This document shows, piece after piece, positions 11,996 through 25,156 of a stretch of 64,000 nucleotides of DNA. The DNA is from Castor canadensis. Taxonomy: Eukaryota; Chordata; Mammalia; Rodentia; Castoridae. The notes under the pieces were generated by a model. It saw nothing but the letters and a program-made list of their open reading frames with translations, was not told where the DNA came from and did not search any database. The DNA lies in the NCBI RefSeq assembly GCF_047511655.1, contig NC_133397.1, forward strand, positions 130,284,308-130,348,307. Direction: 5' to 3'. How positions within the stretch are numbered: position 1 is the stretch's first letter; each line of letters starts with the position of its first letter. Position numbers and translations under genes: made by a program.

Positions 11996-14631
11996 GTCCT
12001 AGGAGCATGAGGAGAGATAAGTGCAATAGCTGAAATCCCTGGGTTGCCCAAATGTGCTGAGACTTTCATGTCTCAAATAATCATCCAAATTAGAAAAATA
12101 CATGAAGTGACATTATTTCCAACCATGTCCTTGGAATGAATGTATACTACCACCTTTAGGCCAAAGAAGAAATAAACACTAATTCACCAGAGTCTATGAG
12201 TGAAGCCATCACTGTAATTGAAATCATTTGTAGCAACCCAGTGATGCACATGGATACATGTCTGAAGATCCTCGAACATACACTGGACGTATTCAATGAA
12301 TGCTGTACATTTCCTCACCTGACAGGTTGTCACAGCTGATCTTTGGAATAGCAACATTGAGCCATACCGAAATTAGTGACTTCTGGGAAGCATTGCTGAC
12401 TTGCATTATTTGGAAAAGAACACTGAACGGACACAGAAACAGGAAATATTTTGAAACCACACCAGAGACCACACACACAAATACACCCACAGTGTGACTT
12501 AGTTCCATGAACATTCAGTATTCTGGTGTCAGTGAATGTATGGGCTTTCATCGAAGTAAAGATCTTTTTAGTAGCTCCAAGTTTTAATGACCTTCAGGGA
12601 ACTGGATAGCTTGCTATCTTTCACTGCTTGTAATTGGGAGAATGGTTAATTTGGACCCATAATACTACATACAGCACTCTGAAATGCATAGATAAGGTAA
12701 CTTCTTTTATAAACAATCTTAGATGGTTGAAGTACTGCCAGGAAAAATCAACTTATATTCTCTCCATGTACCATGGCTTTCTAGAGAAGAAACACTTATT
12801 TAGCTCATAAAAATGTATTTAAAACTGGGAAATACATAAAAATATGTTGTGCCCATTCTAAAACCACTTGAGTCATTAGGTTTAGTATCTAGATAATACA
12901 TCCTTGTGCTGCAATTGAGTGTATATTTCACAGGATACTTCCATTCCTAGCATCATACTTCAATGGGAGTAATGCTCATTTGGCCTTAATACTGAGGTAG
13001 AATGAATTTCATAGAAATATTTGACTCTGATACTAGAAACAACTTGGGTAAATATTGAATATCTGAAAAAAGGTTGAAATCACTGATCTCAGTACATATG
13101 TCACAGGATAAATCCCCATCGCTCCTGGTTTTGATAAGGAGAAAATTTCATGTTTGTTCATAACTTCATTTTATGAATTAATTTCATCGAATCAAGTAAG
13201 GCCAATTCTACTACCCAGATAGTTTGACAGTTGATGTCAGTGCAGCACTTCAATTCCAGGAATTCATTGTGCATTTCTCTGGGCTTCTCCCCACCAATCT
13301 CCATTTTTTAATTTTGAGAAACCTTGCTTCCACCTCATAATTTCGCATTATGGAGAGCTTCATAGAATTCAGTTACTCATGTTTAAAATCCGACAGTTTT
13401 AGGTTTTCTCTCCGGTGTTTTATCAAGTCTTGCAATAGAGGGTGCATTTCACCATTTACTTCTCAGCTAGCACCACTGTTCAGTTTCAAAAAATTCAGAT
13501 CACATTTACCTCATAATTCTGTAGATATTCTAATGAGTTTAATAGAAGCATGAATTTAACATTTACATTCATAATAATAGAAAGGGTGAATATTTGGCAG
13601 TTAGTTCAGCTAATAAGCTTCAGCAAGTCTTTCACAGGATTGTTCCACTTCTGTGACTGATATTTGGCGGGTAGAAATATTAATGTTACTACATGATGCT
13701 TCTTTATTATTCAGAATTTCCTACAAAACTCCTTTCCATTCTGAAATGAAATTAGTTTGAATGTTGAATATCTCACACTACCTTGAAGTCCTGGATTTTA
13801 CTCTGCATTTCAAAGGATAACTCCCCATCTAGCAACATTTTTAATTTAAAAAAATCATTGTTTATTTTTGCCCTTAGTGAGATACATATACATACATGTA
13901 TATGTTGTATACATGTATATACATATACGTATATTTTTCCACCTTTCATAGAAAAGCATAACTCGAAATTTAAAACCCCGTTAACCAGATGATTAAAGGT
14001 CTGCTCCGGGTTTTTTCTCTTGCTCTCTATGTCAAAGTCTTTCTCCCATCTTCCCCGTTTTGATTTGGAATATAAATTCATTCAATCCTAATTCCCTATC
14101 TACTGTGGTAGTTTTCATAGAAACATATCATTCTAAAAGAACAGAAAGTACTTATAAGTATTAATCTCTAGTAACAAGATGAACACCTGGAATGCACTCA
14201 GTGAGTCACAGGATCATTTCATATCCGCTGGATGTATTTCATAGAAATATTGCCTTACTCCTAAATTCATAGAAATATGAACCCCACGAAGCACAGCTAA
14301 CTTAGGGCAATTTCGTCCAACATTCATTTCCTTGGTCAATGTACCCTGATGGCTAGAGGACAAGTAGTGTCAGATCAACAGGTGACAGGAACTCCACGTA
14401 ATCTCATTCTTGCCTTGCATGTCTGCTATTATGAAACCATGACATCCCGTGTTCAGGGTGAGACCCTGAATTCGTGACAGCTGATGCACCACAGTGAGAT
14501 GAAGAGAGGCCTGTTCTGCTTGGTGAATTCCCGACCCACGTTGTACAAAGGCCTGTGGGAAATTCGAACCTTGGGGCATTTTATCTTGGGCTAGCAGTGT
14601 GTTTGGAATTCCCCAATCTTGATGAGCTCAG

Positions 14632-15160
14632 GTCAACCATGTTGTGCTGCTGTCCCTGTCTCCGTTTTCCCCAGGCCACACTTAACTGAGAATGTTTCCA
14701 TGCAAAGCAGGGGCACCTTCCTCCAGCTTCTTCCCTCGACTGGCTTGGCTGTCCTAGCAACAGGCCAGGCAGGAGCTGCCTATGGACACTCCCACTTCCT
14801 GGTGATGTGGGCCCACTGTGACATCACAACTATGTCTTTTCTGATTGGTCAGACTACATAAGCACTCCCGCTAAGGCCCCTCCCCCTCCACACACCAGCT
14901 ACTTTGGTGCCAGTAACAGGCAAGATCTTCTGATCTGAAGAAGGCTCATCTCCTCCAGTTTCCCTCCTCACCTTTTCAAGGTTCACCTGAGATGACATTC
15001 CTCTCCTGTTCCATGCAACTACCAATCTTGGAGGATACCAAGTGTTTCTACTGGTGAGTGCAAAATCACCTGAAGCCCTTTGCAGTGCAATCAGCCAGGA
15101 AAAGTCAAATAACATTGAATGAGGAAATTTCTCTCCCAGAACTACATCACCCGTAATTAC
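14632..15160 (+). promoter_or_regulatory. Promoter-like module, unit 4 (best motif set)
   Basis: CCTAGCAACAG at 14,753-14,763 matches the core of the MHC class II X box as I remember it. TGACATCA (CRE/X2-like) is at 14,819-14,826 and CTGATTGG (Y box, NF-Y type) at 14,841-14,848, with 14 bp between them. A C-rich GC-box-like run follows at about 14,876-14,889. GTGAGT, a donor-like site, is at 15,054-15,059. The ZNF143-like site is damaged (ACTACATCACCCG, 15,140-15,152). In MHC class II promoters X and X2 adjoin, but here they are about 55 bp apart. The resemblance may therefore be partial or accidental. Confidence 0.45.
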
Positions 15161-18100
15161 GTGCATATTCCCTTGTGCAGATTCAAAATATAGCAGTCTG
15201 GAAACCATGCGGTTGTAATTCCAGGATTTTGTTTTCCTAACTTCATCCAAAGACAAATTCTCTCGGGGACTGGCAAGAGCATCAGAGTGACCAGTGTATT
15301 CATTTTATATCGACCAAGAAATTAATTCACTTTGAACTGAGGACTATAGAGGAACACACAGGGTTTACTCCATGAATGCTTACTACTCCCTACTCATTGA
15401 AATTGTTATCATCTCTCCTGTGAAAAGAAGCTTCCAGGAACACCAGAAATTGTAGCAAACCATGAAGCACTCGGAAAGGACTTTCATTTCCAAAAAGATT
15501 CTCTGGGATACAAAAGAGTTCAACTTTTCCTCATGGATCTGAACACACACAGTCAGTGCGACTCAAGGCTGTGCTGCAAAGTGAATTCCAGGTTATGACA
15601 TATGTTCTAAATTTAGTGAATTCCAAATTGAATAAGAAAAATCACACACAGACACACACACACAGGGACATACACAGACCAAAGTGCTGATATACTGTTC
15701 CTCAACCAGTGAGCAAATATCTTCATTCCATCTACTGAATTACAAAAGGTGAGATGACACTGAACAGCAGGACAGCCTGGTGCACTCCATCACTTCCCAC
15801 AATGCGAATGAGAGGTTTTCTTTCAAGGATTCTTATGCATACCGAAAGAGTGGATACACTCAATGAGTGTGAAATAGTAGGTACAGTAAGAATTTTTATA
15901 AGGAGCAAACAAATTAGTTCACTATGACACTATGGGTATTACACACATTCGTAAGCATAGGCAAACACGCACACACGGACACAGACACACCCCTGTCTGA
16001 GGACCATGAGGAGAGATCAGCGCAATAGCTGAAATCTCTGGCTTGACCGAATGTGCGGACACTTTCATGTCTCAAAAACAATCATCCAACGTACACAAAT
16101 ACATGAAGTGTCATTATTTCCAACTTTGTCCTTGGAAGGAAGGTAGACTACCACCTTGAGGCCAATGATGTAATAAGCATTAATTCACCAGAGTGTATGC
16201 ATCAAGCCATCACTGTAATTGAAATCATTCATAGCAAGCCAATGATGCACATGGATACATGACTCGAGATCTTCGAACATACCCTGGACATATTCAATGA
16301 ATGCTGCACATTTCCTCACCTGACAGGTTTTCACAGCTGATTTTTGGATTAGCAACCCCGAGCCACACCGAAATTAGGGACTTCCGGGAAGCATTACAGA
16401 CTTGCATTATTGGGAACAGGGCATTTAACAGACAAAGAAACAGGAGCTATTTGGAAACCACACCAGCGGCCACACACACAAATACACCCAAAGTGTCACT
16501 TAGTTCCACGAATATTCAGTATTCTGGTGTCAGTGAATGTATGGGCCTTCATTGAAGGAAAGTTCTTTTCAGTATCTCCAATTTTTCATGATCACCAGGA
16601 ACTGGATTGTTTTCCATCATTCACTCTGTGTAATTGGGAGAATGGTTAATTTTAGGCCATAATACTACATATAGGACTCTGAATTTCATACATAAAGGAG
16701 CTTCTTTTATAAACAATTTTAGATGGTTGAAGTTCTGCCAGGAAAAATCAACTTCTATTCTCCCAATGTATCATGACTTTCTGGAGAAGAAACAATTATT
16801 TAGCTCCGAACAATGCCTTGAAAACTAGGAAATACTTAAAAATATGTTGTGCCCATTCTAAAACCACCTCAGTCATTAGGTTTCGTATCTAGAAAATATG
16901 TCCTACTGCTGCAGTTGAGTATATATTTCACAGGACACTTCCATTCCTAGCATCATACTTGAATGGGAGCAACAGTCTTTTGTCCTTAATGCTGAGGTAG
17001 GATGAATTTCATAGAAACATATAACGCTGGCACTAGAAACCACTTGGGTAATAGGTTGAATATCTGGCATCAGGTTCGAGTCATTGATCTCGGTACATAT
17101 GGCACAGGATAATTCCCCATCACTCCTGGTTTTGAAAAGGAGAAATTTCACGTTTGTTCATAACTTCATTTTATGCTTGGATTTCATAGAATCAAGTAAG
17201 ACCCATTCTACTCCCACATAGTTTGATGGTTGATGTCACTGCAGCCCTTCAATTTCCAGAATTCACTGTGCATTTCTCTAAATTTTTCCCCACCTATCTA
17301 CATTTTTCGTTTTGAGAAACCTTGCTTCCACCTCATAATTTCGCATTATAGTGAGCTTCATAGACTTCAGTTACTCATGTTTAAAATCCAACAGCTTTAG
17401 AAGGTTTTCTCTCTGGTGTTTTATCAAGTCTTGCAATAGAGGGTGCATTTCACCAGTTACTTCCCAGCTAGCACCACTTTTCAGCTTCAAAAATTTCAGA
17501 TCACATTTACCTCAAATCTGTAGATATTCTAATGAGTTTAATAGAAGCATGAATTTCCCGTTTACATTCATAATAATAGGAAGGGTGAATATTTGGCGGT
17601 TAGTTCAGCTAAGAAGCTTCAGCAAGTCTTTCACAGGATTGTTCCACTTCTGTGACTGATATTTGGCGGGTAGAAATATTAATGTCACTACATGATGCTT
17701 CTTTATTATTCAGAATTTCCTAAAAACTCCTTTCCATTCTGAAATGAAATTAGTTTGAATGTTGAATATCTGACACTACCTTGAAGTCCTGGATTTTACT
17801 CTGCATTTCAAAGGATAACTCCCCATCTAGCAACATTTTTAATTGAAAAACATCATTGTTTATTTTTGCCCTTAGTGAGATACATATACATGCATGTATA
17901 TGTTGTATACATGTATATACATATACGTATATTATCCCACCTTTCATAGAAAAGCATAACTCGAAATTTAAAACCCCGTTAACGGGATGATTAAAGGTCT
18001 GCTCCGGGTTTTTTGTCTTGCTCTCTATGTCAAAGTCTTTCTCCCATCTTCCCCGTTTTGATTTGGAATATAAATTCATTCAATCCCAATTCCCTATCTA

Positions 18101-18629
18101 CTGTGGTAGTTTTCATAGAAACATATCATTCTAAAAGAACAGAAAGTAGTTATATGTATTAATCACTAGTAACAAGGTAAACACCTGGAATGAACTCAGT
18201 AAGTCACAGGATTATTTCATATCCGCTGGGTTTCTTTGAGAGAAATCTTGCCTTATTCCTAAATTCATAGAAACATGAACCCCACGAAACAGAGCTAACT
18301 TAGGGCAATTTCGTCCAACATTCATTTCCTTGGTCAATGTACCCTGATGGCTAGAGGACAAGTAGTGTCAGATCAACAGGTGACGGGGACTCCATGTAAC
18401 CTCATTCCTGCCTTGCATGTCTGCTATGATTAAACCGTGACATCGTGTGTTCAGTGTGAGACCCTGAATTTGTGACAGCCGACGCACCACAGTGTGATGA
18501 AGAGAGGCCTGTTCTGCTTGGTGAATTCCCGACCCACGTTGTACAAAGACCTGTGGGAAATTCGAACCTTGGGGCATTTTATCTTGGGCTAGCAGTGTGT
18601 TTGGAATTCCCCAATCTTGATGAGCTCAG
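14632..18629. repeat. Macrosatellite unit 4
   Basis: This is a standard-length copy of 3998 bp. CA-rich tracts are interrupted and short (about 15,643-15,677 and 15,964-15,990). Its distal part closely matches the corresponding part of unit 3, and its promoter-like module matches that of unit 5, as expected from a local duplication. The antisense-frame block is at about 16,300-16,560, the monomer block at about 16,920-18,390, and the TA tract at about 17,879-17,933. Confidence 0.9.
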
Positions 18630-18998
18630 GTCAACCATGTTGTGCTGCTGTCCCTGTCTCCATTTTCCCCAGGCCACACTTAACTGAGAATGTTTCCATG
18701 CAAAGCAGGGACACCTTCCTCCAGCTTCTTCCCTCGACTGGCTTGGCTGTCCTAGCAACAGGCCAGGCAGGAGCTGCCTATGGACACTCCCAGTTCCTGG
18801 TGATGTGGGCCCACTGTGACATCACAACTATGTCTTTTCTGATTGGTCAGACTACGTAAGCACTCCCACTAAGGCCCCTCCCCCTCCACACACCAGCCAA
18901 TTTGGTGCCAGTAACAGGCAAGATCTTCTGATCTGAAGAAGGCTCATCTCCTCCAGTTTCTCTCCTCACCTTTTCAAGGTTCACCTGAGATGACATTC
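18630..18998 (+). promoter_or_regulatory. Promoter-like module, unit 5 (3' truncated)
   Basis: CCTAGCAACAG is at 18,751-18,761, TGACATCA at 18,817-18,824 and CTGATTGG at 18,839-18,846, again with 14 bp between the last two. The downstream donor-like and ZNF143-like sites are removed by the deletion. It is nearly identical to the unit 4 module. Confidence 0.42.
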
Positions 18999-19141
18999 CT
19001 CAGAGATTCTTATACATTGCAAAGCAGTCGATATACTCAATGAGTGTGAAATAGTAGGTACTCTAAGAACTTTTATAAAGAGCAGAGAAATTAGTTCACT
19101 ATGAAAGTATGGGTATTACACACACTTATATGCATACGCAA

Positions 19142-19181
19142 ACACACACACACACACACAGACACACACACACACACACAC
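19142..19181. repeat. CA microsatellite
   Basis: A CA run with one G interruption in unit 5. Confidence 0.9.
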
Positions 19182-21817
19182 CCTGTTCTAGGTGCATTTG
19201 GAGAGATAAGGGCAATAGCTGAAATCCTGGGGTTGCCCGAATGTGTGGAAACTTTCATGTCTCAAAATAATCATCCAACTTAGAAAAATACATGAAGTGA
19301 CATCATTTCCAACAATGTCCTTGGAAGGAAGGTACACTAAAACCTTTAGGCTAATGAGGAAATAAGCACTAATTCACCAGAGTCTGTGCAGGAAGCCAAC
19401 ACTGTAATTGAAATCATTTGTAGCAAGACATTAATGCACATGCATACATGTCACAAGATCTTCGAACATACACTGGACATATTCAAAGAATGCTGTACAT
19501 TTCCTCACCTGACAGGTTGTCACACGTGATCTTGGGAATAGCAACGTTGAGCCATTCAGAAATTAGTGACTTCTGGGAAGCATTGCTGACTTGCTGTATT
19601 TGGAAGAGAGCATTTAACAGACACAGAAACAGGAAATATTTTGAAACCACACCAGTGGCCACACACCCAAATGCGCCCACAGTGTGACTTAATTCCATGA
19701 ACATTCAGTATTTTGCTGTCAGTGAGTGTATGGGCTTTCATCTAAGTAAAGTTCTTTTTAGTAGATCCAATTTTTAATGATTTTCAGGAAACTGGATTTT
19801 TTGCCATCTTTCACTGCTTGTAATTGGGAGAATGGTTAATTTTGGCCAATAATACTACACACAGAACTCTGAATTGCATAGATAAAGTAACCTCTCTTAT
19901 AAACAATCTTAGATGGTTGACGTTCTGCCAGGAAAAATCAACTTATATTCTCCCCATGTATCATGGCTTTCTAGAGAAGAAACAATTCTTTAGCTCACAA
20001 CAATGTATTTAAAACTGGGAAATACTTAAAGATATTTTGTGCCCATTCTAAAACCACCTCAGTCACTAGATTTAATATCTAGAAAATAGGCCCTACTGCT
20101 GCAATTGACTGTGTATTTCACAGGATACTTCCATTCCTAGCATCATCCTTCAGTGCGAGTAACACTCATTTGGCCTTAATGTTGAGGTAGGATGAATTTC
20201 ATAGAAATATGCAAGTCTGATACTAAAAACAACTTGAGTATTATGTTGAATATCTGGCAACAGGTTCAATCAGCGATCTCAGTACATATGTCACAGGATA
20301 ACTCCCCATCCCTCCTGATTTTGATAAGGAGAAAATTTCATGTTTGTTCATGACTTCATTTTATCCTTTAATTTCATAGAATCAAGTAAGCCCCACTTGC
20401 TATCCACGTAGTTTCACTGTTCATGTCAGTTTAGCCCTTCAATTTCCGGAGTTCACTGTGAATTTCTCTGGATTTTTCCCCACATACCTCCATTTTTCAT
20501 TTTGAGAAACATTGCTTCCACCTCATAATTTTGCTTCATGGTGAGTTTCATAGAATTCGGTTACTCATATTTTAAAAATCAACAGCTTTAGAAGGTTTTC
20601 TCTCTGGTGTTCTATCAATTCTTGGACTAGAGGATACATTTCACCAGTTGCTTTCCAGCTAGCACCACTTTTATGTTTGAAAAAATTCAGTTCACATTTA
20701 CCTCATAATGCTGTACATATTCTAGTGAGTTCATTAGAAACAGGAATTTTCCGTTTAAGTTAATAGTAATGGGAAGGTTGAGTATTTGGCAGTTAATTCA
20801 GCTAATAGGCTTCAGCAAGTCTTTCACAGAATTGCTCCACTTCTGTGACTGGTTTTTTTCGAGTAGAACTATTAATGTTAATGCATGATGCAGTCTTTAT
20901 TGTTCAGCATTTCCTACAAAAGTACTTCCCATTCTAAAATAAAATTAGTTTGAGGTTGAATGTCTGACCCTACTTTGATGTCCTGGATTTAATATGCATT
21001 TCAAAGGATTAGTCCACATAAGCACCATTTTTAATTAAAAAAAATTCTCATTTTTGCCCTTAGTGAGATATATGTACATACATGTACACGTTGTATATAT
21101 GTATATATATATATGTATATTATTCCAAATTTCATAGAAAAACATAACTTGAAATTTAAAACCAACTTAATTAGATGATTAAAGGTCTGCTAGGAGTTTT
21201 TTGTCTTACTCTGTATGTCATAGTATTTCTCCCATCTTTCCCTGTTTTCATCTGGAATATACATTCATTTAACTCACAATTCACTATCTAATGTTGTAAT
21301 TTTCATAGAAACGTGTAATTCTAAAAGAACCGGAAGTACTTATAAGTATTAATCTCTGGTAACAAGATGAATGCCTGGAACTCACTCAGTAAGTCACAGG
21401 ATTATTTCATATCAGCTGGATTTCCTTGATGGAAATATTGCATTTTGCCTACATTCATAGAACATGAACCCCAGGAAACACAGCTTACTCAGGGCAATTT
21501 CGTTAAACATTCACTTCCTTGGTCCATGTATCCCGGTGGTTAGTGAACAAGTGATGTCAGATTCACTAGTGACTGGGACTCCATGTAACCTCATTCCTGC
21601 CTTGTGTGACTGCTACTATCAAACCGTGACATCATGTGATCAAGCTTAGACGCTGAATTCATGACAGCAGATGCACCACAGTGAGATGAAGGCAAACCTG
21701 TTCTGCTTGGAGAGTTCCAGACCCAAGTTGCACAAACGCCTGTGGACAATTCAACCATGGGCCATGGTAGCACGGGCTAGCAGTGTGTTTGGAATTCCCA
21801 AATCCTGAGGAGCTCAG

Positions 21818-22350
21818 CTCAACCATATTCTGTTGCTGTCCATGTCTCCATTTTCCCCAGCCACAGTTAACTGAGAAAGCTTATACACAAAGCAGGGACA
21901 CCTTTCCCCAACTTCTTCCATTAACTAGCTTGACTGCCATAGCAACAGGCCAGGCAGGAGCTGCCTATGGACACTCCCAGTTCTTGGTGATGTGGGCCCA
22001 CTGTGACATCACAACCAAGTCTTTTGTGATTGGTCAGACTGCATAAGCACTCCTGCTAAGGCTCCTCCACCTGCACACCAGCCACTTTTGTGCCAGTAAC
22101 AGGCAAGATCTTCTGATCTGAAGGTGGCTCATCTCCTCCAGTTTCCCTCCTCACGTTTTCAAGGTTAAACTGAGATGACATTCCTCTCCTGTTCCATACA
22201 ACTACCACTCTGGAAGCTACATTTTGGAAGATAGGAAGTGTTTCTACTGGTGAGTACAAAAACACCTCAAGGCCTTTGCAGTGCAATCAGCCAAAAAAGT
22301 CCCACAACATTGACTGAGGAAATTTCTCTCCCAGAACTACATCTCTAGAT
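21818..22350 (+). promoter_or_regulatory. Promoter-like module, unit 6
   Basis: The X-box-like GCCATAGCAACAGG is followed by TGACATCA at 22,004-22,011 and GTGATTGG at 22,026-22,033, 14 bp apart. The donor-like GTGAGT is at 22,250-22,255. The ZNF143-like site near 22,336 is disrupted. Confidence 0.42.
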
Positions 22351-23146
22351 CATTGAATGCATATTCCCTTGTGTGGATGCAAAATATAGCACACTGGAAA
22401 CCAGGGGGTTGTAATTCCAGGCTTCTGTTTTCCTAACTTCCTCAAAGCACAGAAATTCTCTCTGGGGCTAGCAAGAGCATCAAAGTGAACAATGCATTCA
22501 TTTTATGTTGACCAAGAAATTAATTCACTTTGAACCAAGGTCTATAGGTGAACAAACAGGGTGTACTCCATGAATGCTTAGTACTCCCTACTCAGTGAAA
22601 TTGTTATCATCTCCTATGAACAGAAGCTTTCAGGAACACCAGAAATGGTGGAAAACCATTAAGCACTCAGAAAGGACATTCATTTCCTCAAGGATTCTCT
22701 GGGGTACAAAAAAGTACACATTTTCTCAGGGAACAGAGCACCACAGTCAGTGCAACTCAAGGCTGTGTCTCAAAGGGACTTCAAGGCTTGAACATACATT
22801 CTAAACTCAGTGAATTCCAAATTGAACAAAAAAATCACACACACACATACAGACACACATAGTGCTGGTGTACTGTTCACTACCTAGTGAGCAAATGTCT
22901 TGACTTCCATCTACTGAATAACAAGGTTGAACAAATGAGAAGTCACTGAACCCCAGGACTCCCTGGTGCACTCCATCAATTCCCACAATCCGAAAGAGAG
23001 GTTTTCTTTGAAGTTTTCTTATGCATACCTAAACAGTGGATAAACTCACTGAGTGTGAAAAAGTGGGTATTCTAAGAATTTTTATGAAGAGCCAAGAAAT
23101 TAGTTCACTGTGACACTATGGGTATTACAAACACTCATATGCATAC

Positions 23147-23182
<36 letters not shown>

Positions 23183-25085
23183 CTGTCCTAGAAGCATGAG
23201 GAGAGATAAGTGCCATACCTGAAATGCCGGGCTTGCCTGAATGTGTGGACACTCTCATGTCTCAAAGAAATCATCCAAGTTAGAAAAATACATGAAGTGA
23301 CATCATTTCCAACAAAGTCCGTGGAAGGAAAGCATACCACCTCCTTTAGGCCAATGAAGAAATAAGCACTAATTCAACAGAGTCTATGGGTGAAACCATC
23401 ACTGTAATTGAAATCATTTGTCGCAAGCCAAGGATGCACACGGGTACATGTCTCAAAGTCTTCGAACATACACTGGACATATTCAATGAATGCTGTACAT
23501 TTCTTCACCTGGCAGGTTGTCACAGCTGATCTTTGGAATAATAACGTCGAGCCATACAGAAATGGTTGCCTTCCGGGAAGCATTATTGCTTCCGGGACTT
23601 GCATTATTTGGAAGAGAGGCTTTAACAGACAGAGAAATAGGAAATATTTTGTAACCACCCCAGTGGCCAAACACACAAATACACCCACAGTGTGACTTAG
23701 TTCTATGAATATTCAGTATTCTGGTATCAATGAATATATGGGCTCTCATCTAAGTAAAGTTCTTTTTGTAGCTGAAATTTTTAATAATCACCAGGAAACT
23801 TTATTGTTTGCTGTCTTTCACTGCTTGTCATTGGGAGAATGGTTAATTTTAACCCATAATACCACACATAGGACTCTGAATTGCCTAGATAAAGTAACTT
23901 CTTTTATAAACAGTCTTAGATGGTTGAAGTTGTGCCAAGAAAAATCAACTTATGTTCTCCCCATGTATCATGGCTTTCTAGAGAAGAAACAATTATTTAG
24001 CTCACAACAATGTATTTAAAACCAGGAAATATTTAAAAATATGTTGTGCCCATTCTCAAACCACCTCAGTCATTAGGCTTATAATCTTGAAAATATGTAC
24101 TTCTGCTGCAATTGTGTGTATATTTCACAAGATACTTCCTTTCCTAGCATCATAACTTCAATGGGAGTAACACTCTTTTGGCCTTAATGCTGAGATTGGA
24201 TGAATTTCACAGAGACATGTTACTCTGATACTCGAAACAACTTTGGTAATATGTTGAATATCTGGCAACAGGTTCAAATCATTGATCTCAGTCCATATGT
24301 CATAGGATAACTCCCCATCACTCCTATCACTCCTGCTTTTGAGGAAGAGAAAATTTCATGTTTGTCCATAACTTCATTTTATGCTTTAATTTCATAAAAT
24401 CAAGTAAGCCCCATTGTACTACCCACATAGTTTGATGGTTGATGTCAGTCCAGCCCTTCAATTCCCAGAATTCACTGGGAATTTCTCTTGATTTTTCCAC
24501 ACCTATTTCCATTTTTAATTTTGAGAAACATTGCTTTCACCTCATAATTTCGCATTATTGTGAGTTTCATAGAATTCACTTACTCATGGTTAAAATCCCA
24601 CAACTTTAGAAGGCTTTCTCTCTGGTGTCCTATCAAGTCTTGGAATACAGTGGACCTTTCACCAGTTACTTCCCTACTGTCACTTCTTTTACGTTTGAAA
24701 AAATTCAGATCAAATTTGCCTCATAATGTTGTAGATATTCTAATGTGTCTAATAGAAACATGAAATTCCCATTTAAATTCATAGTACTAGTGAGTTTGAA
24801 TATTTGACAGTTAGGTCAGCTAATAGGCTTCAGCAAGCCTGTCACAGGACTGCTCCACTTCTGTGACTGGTATTTTTCGAGTAGAACTATTAATGTCAAT
24901 GCATGATGCTGTCTTTATTATTCAGAATTTCCTACCAAAGTGCTTCCCATTCTAAAATGAAATTAGTTTGAAGGTTGAATGTCTGACACTACCTTCAAGA
25001 CCTGGATTTTACTCTGTATTTCAAAGGATTACTCCCCAACTAGTACCATTTTTAATTTAAAAAAATGCTCATTTTTTCTCCTACT

Positions 25086-25086
25086 G

Positions 25087-25125
<39 letters not shown>

Positions 25126-25156
25126 TATATATATATATATACATACACGTATATTA
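25086..25156. repeat. TA-rich microsatellite
   Basis: Alternating TA with a few G and C interruptions in unit 6, inside the sixth monomer of the block. It is largely self-complementary. Confidence 0.9.

Larger units (their letters stand above)
11647..14631. repeat. Macrosatellite unit 3 (about 1 kb deleted)
   Basis: The unit is 2985 bp. The module stops near 11,710, within the AAGCTGCCACACAAAG landmark, and continues directly into the sequence just after the first CA tract. All promoter-like motifs, the donor-like site and the first CA tract are therefore missing. The junction forms a perfect short hairpin at 11,710-11,729. The second CA tract is long, at about 11,945-11,993. The antisense-frame block is at 12,293-12,551, the monomer block at about 12,925-14,390, and the TA tract at about 13,881-13,935. 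Confidence 0.88.
18630..21817. repeat. Macrosatellite unit 5 (about 0.8 kb deleted)
   Basis: The unit is 3188 bp. At about 18,998 the module breaks off after GACATTCCTC and joins the sequence just before the second CA tract. The donor-like site, the ZNF143-like site and the first CA tract are lost. The CA tract is at about 19,142-19,181. The antisense-frame block is at 19,448-19,741, the monomer block at about 20,110-21,580, and the TA tract at about 21,066-21,123. Confidence 0.88.
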
